DNA of 13,114 nucleotides from Methanomassiliicoccaceae archaeon (GTDB lineage: Archaea > Thermoplasmatota > Thermoplasmata > Methanomassiliicoccales > Methanomethylophilaceae). Positions 1-5,347 of this stretch are shown here, in pieces. The DNA is taken from NCBI GenBank assembly GCA_009786295.1, contig WQTN01000120.1, positions 1 to 13,114 on the forward strand. Reading direction: 5' to 3'. The notes under the pieces were generated by a model. The model was not told the origin of the DNA. It made no database searches and worked only from the letters and a program-made list of their open reading frames with translations. Positions within the stretch are counted from its first letter, which is position 1; every line of letters begins with the position of its first letter. The position numbers were made by a program, and so were the translations under genes.

Positions 1-23
1 TCCTACTGAAAATGTTGTTACTC

Positions 24-38
24 TATACTTTTTAAGTA
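24..38 (+). promoter_or_regulatory. Probable TATA box for the GTP cyclohydrolase gene
   Basis: An AT-rich stretch (tatactttttaagt) is centred about 25 nt before the ATG at 57. In archaea transcription starts roughly 22-27 nt downstream of the TATA centre, so the message would start at or next to the ATG and be leaderless. No Shine-Dalgarno sequence lies in front of the ATG, which agrees with this. The assignment is by eye and spacing only. Confidence 0.5.
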
Positions 39-56
39 ATAACGGTATTACGCTGC

Positions 57-956
57 ATGGCCTTGAAATGTGATGTGCAGTATCGGAAGGGTGACACCTG
101 GTCCAAACTCACCAAAGTAGGCGTGACCGGCGTCAGGAAGCCGGTCGTAGTAAAAAGGAAAGGCACGAACAATGCCCTGAACGGAGCGCTGAACTGTTCG
201 ATAGATATTTTTGTGGACCTTCCTGCCGAGCAGAAAGGTTCCCATCTGTCCAGGAACGTGGAGGTCCTCAGCGATGTAGTGGAAGAGAGCATAAGGGTCC
301 CCGTCTCAGGCCTGGAGAACATGGCGAGTGGGATGTGCAAGAAACTGCTGATCCATCACGAATACGCCCAAATGGCGAATGTGGACATCAGGGCTGAGTA
401 TTTCAGAGAGAGCAAGACCCCGGCAGGAAGGGGGACGCTTGAGATGTATAAACTTCTGGCAAGCGGGTCCGCTGTCAGAGGAGACAAGATAAGGAAGACC
501 ATCGGCGTGGAAGTGATAGGGATGACCGCATGTCCGTGCGCTCAGCAGACAGTGTCCGAGATGATGGACTGCGCCGGCGGGATCGCCGTGATGTCACACA
601 ATCAGAGGAACGTCTGCACGGCCATGTTCAGAGTAGATGACGATATCGACATCGAGGCGGACGAGATCATAGATATCGTGCAGAGCGCGTTCTCATCGCC
701 GACATACGAACTCCTGAAAAGAGATGATGAAGGGCAGGTCGTCATCAACGCCCACAATAATCCCAGATTCGTGGAGGATGTTGTGAGGAATGTCCTGGAA
801 TCGGTCGTTGAGAGGTACAAAGAGCTTCCTGACGATGCAGAGATAACAGTAAAGAGCGAGTCCGAAGAGTCCATACACAAGCACAATGCATTCGCGGAAA
901 GGACCGCGACCATGGGCGAGCTGAGGGCGGAATATAAGAAAAGTATCACTCGGTGA
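57..956 (+). CDS. mptA: GTP cyclohydrolase, MptA/FolE2 family
   Basis: A 299-residue protein of the MptA/FolE2 (type IB/IV GTP cyclohydrolase) family. These metal-dependent enzymes open the GTP ring; archaeal MptA yields 7,8-dihydroneopterin 2',3'-cyclic phosphate for methanopterin or folate, whereas FolE2 yields dihydroneopterin triphosphate, which also feeds deazaguanine (preQ0, archaeosine) synthesis. Visible family marks are DVQ near the N-terminus (residues 6-8), VGVTGV at 21-26, GSHLSR at 61-66, the GMTACPCAQ segment with Cys159/Cys161 at the active site, and SHNQR at 180-184. The length is normal for the archaeal form. The ATG at 57 is chosen because DVQ follows it closely and a TATA box sits about 25 nt upstream. 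The 3' end overlaps the convergent nuclease gene by 11 bp. Sequence alone does not decide whether the product is the cyclic phosphate or the triphosphate. Confidence 0.92.
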   Translation: MALKCDVQYRKGDTWSKLTKVGVTGVRKPVVVKRKGTNNALNGALNCSIDIFVDLPAEQKGSHLSRNVEVLSDVVEESIRVPVSGLENMASGMCKKLLIHHEYAQMANVDIRAEYFRESKTPAGRGTLEMYKLLASGSAVRGDKIRKTIGVEVIGMTACPCAQQTVSEMMDCAGGIAVMSHNQRNVCTAMFRVDDDIDIEADEIIDIVQSAFSSPTYELLKRDDEGQVVINAHNNPRFVEDVVRNVLESVVERYKELPDDAEITVKSESEESIHKHNAFAERTATMGELRAEYKKSITR

Positions 957-1710
957 TCTTCTCAAGCTTCTTTTCCAGAACGGATATGTCCGAAACATAG
1001 ACGTCTTCCGGCCACTCCAGATCTTCGAGGCAGCCGGTCCAGTATATGACCAGACCAGGTCCGAAGAGCTCAGTGTACGGGCAGAGCTGTTTTCGCGAAT
1101 TATAGCGGAACTCCACATTGTCGCCGAATGATGCTTTGCTCTCGATCCAGCATATCTTCTTACCGCAATAGAGCATCGGCTCGCTGAGAAGACAGTCCGG
1201 GGTCTTCTGCCGCTCGTGGCCGCGGAGGTCGTTCTCCGTTTTGTATACGATGTTCTGTTCGTTCAGCCAACCCTGGAGCAGCCCTTCTCCCCACAACCCT
1301 CTTTCTTTATGCCTTTCGTCGGCCTGCGGAGAGTACACAAGGTCGTTCTTGATAACATCCCTGACCTCATCTGCGGTCTGCTGGCTCTCAAGCGTATCAG
1401 GCGATCTTATGAACTCCCAGAATTGCTTCTTGCTTGCCCCGTCCTCCTGGAAGATTATCATTGCAGTGAGGATCGGGGGGAACTTGTACTTGTCAGCGAT
1501 CTCCATGAGCGTCTTTCCTTTCTTCCACTCTTTGAGCAGAAGGGGGGATTTGTCTCTGAGGAAATGGAAACGTTTCTTCACGTCCCTGCTTATCTTTTGA
1601 GTATAGAGCGTCTCCAAAAGCCTGCTGTCATAGCCCATCTCAAGAAGTCTGCAGAGGTCTTCCGGTTTGTTAAGCGAATCATAGATTTTTTTGTACTCTT
1701 CATACTGCAT
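946..1710 (-). CDS. TPD-motif PD-(D/E)XK nuclease, CDIN1/C15orf41-like
   Basis: A 254-residue protein resembling the TPD family, which includes human CDIN1 (C15orf41), the partner of codanin-1 mutated in congenital dyserythropoietic anaemia type I. The family is related to archaeal Holliday-junction-resolvase-type nucleases. The N-terminal half is helical with a helix-turn-helix-like stretch (about residues 66-90, containing LMEIADKYKFPP). The C-terminal half holds the nuclease core: a helix with Glu142 (GLWGEGLLQGWL), the naming motif Thr170-Pro171-Asp172, and Glu190-Ser-Lys192, giving PD...ExK metal-binding residues that all look intact. It is the second gene of a minus-strand pair, starting 4 bp after the flavoprotein stop with no clear ribosome binding site, which suggests translational coupling. 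Its stop lies inside the convergent GTP cyclohydrolase gene. The natural DNA or RNA substrate is unknown. An active nuclease is inferred from the residues. Confidence 0.8.
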   Translation of the reverse strand: MQYEEYKKIYDSLNKPEDLCRLLEMGYDSRLLETLYTQKISRDVKKRFHFLRDKSPLLLKEWKKGKTLMEIADKYKFPPILTAMIIFQEDGASKKQFWEFIRSPDTLESQQTADEVRDVIKNDLVYSPQADERHKERGLWGEGLLQGWLNEQNIVYKTENDLRGHERQKTPDCLLSEPMLYCGKKICWIESKASFGDNVEFRYNSRKQLCPYTELFGPGLVIYWTGCLEDLEWPEDVYVSDISVLEKKLEKITE

Positions 1711-1714
1711 GTTA

Positions 1715-3067
1715 TCACGCGGCTTTGAATTTATTACAGAGGTCTTCCACTGCCGAGATCACGGTGTCTTTGACCATCGATGTCGGAGGGCAGTATGCGT
1801 TCTCAGAGCGGGCCAAGAAGTCTTCGGCTGTGATCCCTGAGATTATAGCGGAAGTGAGCCAGTTTATTCTTCCGGTGGCCCCTTCTCCGGCGATTATCTG
1901 TGCGCCTATCAGCTTATGGGATGCTGCGTCCGCAAGGATCTTCACGGTCATCTCGGTCGCTCCCGGGTAGTATCTCGCACGGGTAAGCCCTGAGGCTTTC
2001 CCCCAGACAGCTTCTATGCCGTACCATGAGGCCAGGCCGAGCGATAACCCGGTACCGGCTATCTCCTTCTCGCCCATAACGCTCACCCATGGGCTGGCAA
2101 TCGATCCGTAGAGCGCTTTCCCGCCGGCGGCATTGATGCCGGCAACGTTACCCTGTTTGACAGCCGAAGAACCAAGCTGGCTCATTGTCGGGCCGGTTGC
2201 GACCGCCGACATGCATTGTATCACATCTCCCGCAACATAGACGTTCGGGACGAGACCGCCCTTCCTGTACGGCTGCAGCGATGGGGACACGGCGACGCCG
2301 CCGAGCTGTCCGATATCGAATCCGAGCATTTTCGGTATATCTGTGTTGGCACGGATACCGGTCGCAAAGAGGACCATTTCACACGGATATTCTTTATCTC
2401 CTGCCGTCACGCTGCTGACCTTTCCGGTTCCGTTGACTGATTGCACCGGGGCACTGAGAACGAACTTGATCCCTTTGCTCTCAAGGTATTTTTGGATATG
2501 GTCTGCCATGTCCTTTTCCCCTATGCGCGGCATGACCTGATCGAACATCTCGATGACCGTCACTTCTTTTCCCAAATTGGAGAAGGCCAATGCCATCTCC
2601 AGCCCTATCACTCCGGCGCCGCAGACGGCGACCTTTCTAACATCCTTCAGGTAAGACTGTATGTTCTTTCCGTCCTGAAGGGCCCTGATAATGAACACGC
2701 CCCTGAGGTCCGTGCCTTTTATCGGAGGTATGAAGACCTTTCCTCCGGTAGCAATGACCAACGAGTCGTATTTGTATGTCTTTCCGGCGGCAGAGACCGT
2801 TTTTGAGGAATCGTCCACGGAGTCGACATTTGTTCTCGTCATAATATCTATGTTCTTTTTTTCCCGATAGTAATCGGGCGTGTGCATGACAATATTCTCC
2901 CAGGCAACCTTTCCTTCTATTGCCCAGGGTATGACACACAGAGAGTAAGCTACATCCGTATCTTCTGTGAAAACAGTTATCTTTGCGCCGGGATCCGTTC
3001 TTCTAGCGGATGATGCCGCAGTCATCCCTGCCGCGCCTGAACCGATGATGATTATCTCTTTGACCAT
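1715..3067 (-). CDS. FAD/NAD(P)-dependent disulfide oxidoreductase, CoA-disulfide reductase/NADH oxidase-like
   Basis: A 450-residue flavoprotein of the single-cysteine branch of the pyridine nucleotide-disulfide oxidoreductases (CoA-disulfide reductase, NADH oxidase or peroxidase, NAD(P)H:sulfur reductase). The FAD-binding GSGAAG lies at residues 9-14 and a second FAD contact, YVAGD, ends at Asp281. The NAD(P)H site is GAGVIG at 150-155; its beta-strand ends in Glu173, favouring NADH. The single redox Cys44 in SLCVIP corresponds to the cysteine that forms a mixed disulfide with CoA or cycles as sulfenic acid. The C-terminal AYCPPTS (about 424-430) matches the YAPP-type dimer-interface loop of CoA-disulfide reductases, with cysteine at an unusual place. 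Family members protect anaerobes from oxygen or peroxide or reduce CoA and sulfur disulfides; the substrate cannot be fixed from sequence. It is the first gene of a two-gene minus-strand unit. Confidence 0.88.
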   Translation of the reverse strand: MVKEIIIIGSGAAGMTAASSARRTDPGAKITVFTEDTDVAYSLCVIPWAIEGKVAWENIVMHTPDYYREKKNIDIMTRTNVDSVDDSSKTVSAAGKTYKYDSLVIATGGKVFIPPIKGTDLRGVFIIRALQDGKNIQSYLKDVRKVAVCGAGVIGLEMALAFSNLGKEVTVIEMFDQVMPRIGEKDMADHIQKYLESKGIKFVLSAPVQSVNGTGKVSSVTAGDKEYPCEMVLFATGIRANTDIPKMLGFDIGQLGGVAVSPSLQPYRKGGLVPNVYVAGDVIQCMSAVATGPTMSQLGSSAVKQGNVAGINAAGGKALYGSIASPWVSVMGEKEIAGTGLSLGLASWYGIEAVWGKASGLTRARYYPGATEMTVKILADAASHKLIGAQIIAGEGATGRINWLTSAIISGITAEDFLARSENAYCPPTSMVKDTVISAVEDLCNKFKAA

Positions 3068-3075
3068 TCAATTGG

Positions 3076-3082
3076 CCTTCCT
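3076..3082 (-). promoter_or_regulatory. Shine-Dalgarno site for the flavoprotein gene
   Basis: On the minus strand aggaagg lies 8 nt before the ATG whose first base is 3067. This is good spacing and supports both that start and a leadered message. Confidence 0.55.
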
Positions 3083-3104
3083 ATGGGGTCAGATTGAACG
3101 GTCT

Positions 3105-3114
3105 CTTAATAATC
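3105..3114 (-). promoter_or_regulatory. Probable TATA element in the divergent promoter region
   Basis: The minus strand reads gattattaag here, centred about 42 nt before the flavoprotein ATG. Initiation about 25 nt downstream would give a leader of roughly 16 nt containing the aggaagg ribosome binding site. The same AT-rich stretch read on the plus strand could contribute to the divergent DUF4003 promoter, so the two units may share control. The rest of the 106-bp gap holds only promoter and leader elements. Confidence 0.45.
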
Positions 3115-3118
3115 TTTC

Positions 3119-3125
3119 TTATAAT
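3119..3125 (+). promoter_or_regulatory. Probable TATA box of the first DUF4003 gene
   Basis: The sequence ttataat lies about 54 nt before the ATG at 3174 and is followed directly by the conserved block that starts gtcc. The second copy has the same arrangement (ttatagt, then gtcc, 53 nt before its ATG). Unlike other promoters in this window, the spacing implies a transcribed leader of about 25-30 nt. Confidence 0.45.
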
Positions 3126-3214
3126 GTCCGAACAGCATCTGCTATCTATTGTTGAGGGAAAGGCAGATTTCAAATGAAACACGGAACGCGATGGAAACTT
3201 GAGTTATTTGCGGA
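3126..3214 (+). repeat. 5' conserved block, copy 1 (leader plus first 41 coding bases)
   Basis: This stretch matches 4247-4334. Over the 48-nt upstream part 41 positions agree, with one single-base gap and six differences that are all transitions. The next 41 bases, from the ATG on, are identical including silent codon positions. After that the two genes diverge abruptly. The block is direct, about 1.12 kb from its partner. Confidence 0.9.
3137..3168 (+). promoter_or_regulatory. Inverted repeat in the leader of DUF4003 copy 1
   Basis: ATCTGC (3137-3142) and GCAGAT (3163-3168) are perfect reverse complements 20 nt apart, just before the ATG at 3174. The second copy has ATCTGC and GCGGAT at the equivalent places, where the single change still gives a G:U pair in RNA. 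It could be a leader hairpin hiding the start region or an operator spanning the transcription start. Six-base arms may also occur by chance. Confidence 0.35.
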
Positions 3215-4157
3215 AAACGCAAGAAAGGCCAAAAAAGGTCTCAGAGCAAAGAACGCGAAAATCAAGCGACTGGTTGCGCTTATTTATGCACTTGAAGGGA
3301 AACCGTTGGACTGTGATGCCGTAATGAGCAGTTATGCAGCCATAAAGAGCAGCGAGGGCGTCCTTTCTGTTTTCAGAGGAAGGACATCTTTGTGCATAGC
3401 GGCAATGCTGTCGCTCAAAGGAAATCCGAAAACGCTCTTCGACCGCACTGTGGCCGTATACGATATGATGAACAAACGGTTCTTGAAGTCTGATTTCCTT
3501 GCAGTGGCTGCATTAATGGTAGCAGTGAACGCAGACCCTGAGGACTATCCGCAGATAGTTTCCCGCATGAGGTCGTTCCATGACGGCATGAAGGCGCAAC
3601 GTCAGTCCTATGCGGGAGCTGCTGAATACATATGTACAGCAATGCTTGCTCTTTCCAATGCAGATCCTCGGAACGACGTTGAAAGAATAAAGCGCATGTA
3701 TGACATCCTAAGGCCTGAATTATCGACGGAGACGGCGCTCGCACTTGCACAAATCGCCCTTGCCAGCGGTGTATCGGATGTTCAGGCGGCGGACCGTATC
3801 CTAAAACTCAAAGGCATGACCAAGGATCGAAAGATGCCACTGGACCCCATTATGCTGGGTGTTCTCGCATTGCTCCCATCAGACGCGGAAGCGATCCTGC
3901 AGGACATCATAGAAACACAGGCACTTCTCAGGACGAAAAAAGGCTTAGGTGCATTATTTGCTAGAAAGCAGGAAATGCTGCTCTATGCAGCGGCGGTCAT
4001 TGCGTCTGGATACACAGAGGACACGAAAGAAGATCAAGTGATAGCTGTAGCGTCCACAGGAATATTCAGCACGATCATAGCGATAAATGCGGTTGCGATA
4101 GCTACAATGGATCCTTCCATTGGCATTCTGGCAATAGAAGTAATCTCTTCGAGCTGA
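3174..4157 (+). CDS. DUF4003 family protein, tandem copy 1
   Basis: A 327-residue protein recognised by pattern as DUF4003, a family of unknown function that, as I recall, is mostly found in Firmicutes. It is almost entirely helical, with repeating units such as DFLAVAALMVAVNADPEDY, RMRSFHDGMK and LGVLALLPSDAEAILQDI, giving an alpha-solenoid-like appearance. There is no signal peptide and no catalytic motif. The C-terminus (about residues 290-327) is hydrophobic, running through IIAINAVAIA, and may be a membrane-associating or buried helix. The start ATG is fixed by exact agreement with the second copy. By eye the two proteins share a little over half their residues, but the first 15 are identical (MKHGTRWKLELFAEN). 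The gene has its own promoter and lies divergent from the flavoprotein gene. A bacterial origin is plausible. Family call fairly sure; function unknown. Confidence 0.75.
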   Translation: MKHGTRWKLELFAENARKAKKGLRAKNAKIKRLVALIYALEGKPLDCDAVMSSYAAIKSSEGVLSVFRGRTSLCIAAMLSLKGNPKTLFDRTVAVYDMMNKRFLKSDFLAVAALMVAVNADPEDYPQIVSRMRSFHDGMKAQRQSYAGAAEYICTAMLALSNADPRNDVERIKRMYDILRPELSTETALALAQIALASGVSDVQAADRILKLKGMTKDRKMPLDPIMLGVLALLPSDAEAILQDIIETQALLRTKKGLGALFARKQEMLLYAAAVIASGYTEDTKEDQVIAVASTGIFSTIIAINAVAIATMDPSIGILAIEVISSS

Positions 4158-4171
4158 TTGGACTGTGGCCA

Positions 4172-4179
4172 TTTATATA
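4172..4179 (+). promoter_or_regulatory. Consensus-like TATA box between the DUF4003 copies
   Basis: TTTATATA is a near-ideal archaeal box A. Initiation about 25 nt downstream (near 4200) would give the second DUF4003 gene a leader of about 95 nt that includes the palindrome at 4222-4238. A second, closer TATA candidate lies at 4240-4245, so this gene may have two promoters. Confidence 0.4.
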
Positions 4180-4191
4180 GCAACATCCCTA

Positions 4192-4221
4192 GGCTGACAA
4201 GGCTGTGACAGGGTCTGATTG
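4192..4221 (+). repeat. Spacer repeat upstream of DUF4003 copy 2
   Basis: This 30-nt stretch (starting ggctgacaag and ending gggtctgattg) resembles 5275-5303, directly after copy 2, at roughly 24 of 30 positions. A short remnant (ggggtcagattg, 3085-3096) precedes copy 1. The three sites look like boundaries of a tandemly duplicated unit of about 1.1 kb. Confidence 0.5.
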
Positions 4222-4238
4222 GTTCTTCGCCGAAGAAC
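4222..4238 (+). promoter_or_regulatory. Perfect palindrome upstream of DUF4003 copy 2
   Basis: GTTCTTCG and CGAAGAAC form a perfect 8-bp inverted repeat around a single C. It ends two bases before the proximal TATA candidate. It could be a regulator binding site or, if transcribed, a hairpin that ends transcription of copy 1. No counterpart is seen at the equivalent place before copy 1. Confidence 0.45.
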
Positions 4239-4239
4239 T

Positions 4240-4246
4240 TTATAGT
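4240..4246 (+). promoter_or_regulatory. Proximal TATA candidate of DUF4003 copy 2
   Basis: The sequence ttatagt lies about 53 nt before the ATG at 4294 and matches the position of ttataat before copy 1. It directly precedes the conserved leader block. Confidence 0.4.
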
Positions 4247-4334
4247 GTCCAAACAGCATCTGCTGTCTATTATCGAAGAAAGGCGGATTTCAAATGAAAC
4301 ACGGAACGCGATGGAAACTTGAGTTATTTGCGGA
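4247..4334 (+). repeat. 5' conserved block, copy 2
   Basis: Partner of 3126-3214. The 47-nt leader part matches at 41 aligned positions and the first 41 coding bases are identical. It includes the inverted repeat ATCTGC (4258-4263) with GCGGAT (4283-4288), in which one A-to-G change keeps pairing possible as G:U. Confidence 0.9.
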
Positions 4335-5280
4335 GAACACTATAAAAGCTAAAAGAGGCCTAGGATTGAACATTGTCATGACAAAGCGGCTGGTCGCACT
4401 TCTTTACGCGCTTAACGGGAAGCCTATAGACCATGCTGCAGTAATGAACAGTTATGCCATTGTGAAAGACGGAAGCAGCGTACTTTCCGCTTTCAGAGGG
4501 AACATGTCCATATGCATTGCGGCGATGCTGTCGCTTGAGGGGAATCCAAAAGCGCTCTTTGACCATACCGTGGCCGTGTACGGCATGATGAAGGATGCCG
4601 GTTTCTGGAGGTCTGATTTCCTCGCGGTAGCCGCATATATGGTCGCATCAAATACGGATCCGGAGAACTATCGGGCGACAGTTGCTCGCATGAGGTCTTT
4701 CTATGAAGGCATGAAAGCACAGCAGTGGCTGTACACAGGAGCAGACGACAGCATCTTTGCGGCAACTTTAGCTCTGTCGGAAGTGGACATCAGACAAGGT
4801 GTCGATGGCATCGGGCGGTTATATGAACTGCTTGGGCCTGGATTCCTTGCAAAGAACAGCGTTCAGATGCTTGCACAGATCATGGTTGCCGGAGGAAGAT
4901 CGGACCCGGCAGCGGCAGAACGTGTCCTCGCTCTCCGCAATGCGTTCAGGGCGCAGAAGATGCCGTTGGACAAAGCATATACGCTCCCCTCACTCGGTGT
5001 ACTCGCATTACTTCCGGCGGACGTGAACGTCATTGTACAGGATATCAGAGAAGCGATGGCGCTCCTCAGATCGCATAAAGGGTTCGGTGCCTTTTCCGTT
5101 TCAAAACAGGAGATACTGCTGTATGCGTCAGCGGTCACCGCATCAGGATACAACGAGGATGTGGAAGGCGATATCGTGACCGCTGCGGCATCCACGGCCA
5201 TCATCAACATAATCATAGCGATGCAGACGGCCATGTGCGCGGCAGCGGCAGGCGGTGCGGCAGCTGCATCATCAGGCTGA
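4294..5280 (+). CDS. DUF4003 family protein, tandem copy 2
   Basis: A 328-residue paralogue of the preceding gene, aligning along its whole length with only small gaps (an extra residue near 100 and three near 230). Shared segments include FRGxxSxCIAAMLSL, SDFLAVAA, ARMRSF/SRMRSF, KMPLD, LGVLALLP and ASGY. The helical solenoid-like make-up is the same, but the C-terminus is different: instead of an Ile-rich tail it ends in an Ala/Gly/Ser-rich run (MCAAAAGGAAAASSG). No signal peptide or catalytic motif is visible. The 136-bp gap before it carries its own TATA candidates and a palindrome, so it is probably transcribed independently of copy 1. Full-length conservation argues that both copies are functional rather than decaying. 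DUF4003 has no assigned function that I know of. Confidence 0.75.
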   Translation: MKHGTRWKLELFAENTIKAKRGLGLNIVMTKRLVALLYALNGKPIDHAAVMNSYAIVKDGSSVLSAFRGNMSICIAAMLSLEGNPKALFDHTVAVYGMMKDAGFWRSDFLAVAAYMVASNTDPENYRATVARMRSFYEGMKAQQWLYTGADDSIFAATLALSEVDIRQGVDGIGRLYELLGPGFLAKNSVQMLAQIMVAGGRSDPAAAERVLALRNAFRAQKMPLDKAYTLPSLGVLALLPADVNVIVQDIREAMALLRSHKGFGAFSVSKQEILLYASAVTASGYNEDVEGDIVTAAASTAIINIIIAMQTAMCAAAAGGAAAASSG

Positions 5281-5303
5281 CAGAGGTGCGGCAGGGCTGA
5301 TTG
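5275..5303 (+). repeat. Spacer repeat downstream of DUF4003 copy 2
   Basis: This repeats the sequence found before copy 2 (4192-4221), starting inside the last codons of copy 2 (ggctga, which includes the TGA stop) and ending ctgattg. It marks the right edge of the duplicated unit. Confidence 0.5.
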
Positions 5304-5317
5304 ATAATGATTAATAG
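5304..5317 (+). promoter_or_regulatory. Possible TATA box for the RaSEA-type gene
   Basis: An AT-rich stretch (ataatgattaatag) lies about 30-40 nt before the ATG at 5348. Initiation about 25 nt further on would leave a very short leader. No strong ribosome binding site is seen. Weak, by spacing only. Confidence 0.3.
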
Positions 5318-5347
5318 GCAGGAACATATGCTCTGGCAGGCTTGAAG

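Noticed and set aside
1216..1728. Long plus-strand open frame opposite the nuclease gene
   Set aside because: It is an antisense shadow. The minus-strand frame has the TPD nuclease motifs and sensible operon spacing, while the plus frame has no recognisable domain.
946..3067. Flavoprotein plus nuclease as a defence system
   Set aside because: No additional defence components, toxin-like features or mobile context are present. The TPD nuclease belongs to a widespread family shared with eukaryotes and is more likely a DNA or RNA maintenance enzyme.
3068..5347. DUF4003 pair as a transposon or integrated element
   Set aside because: No transposase, integrase, terminal inverted repeats or target-site duplications were found. 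The repeats fit a tandem gene duplication better.
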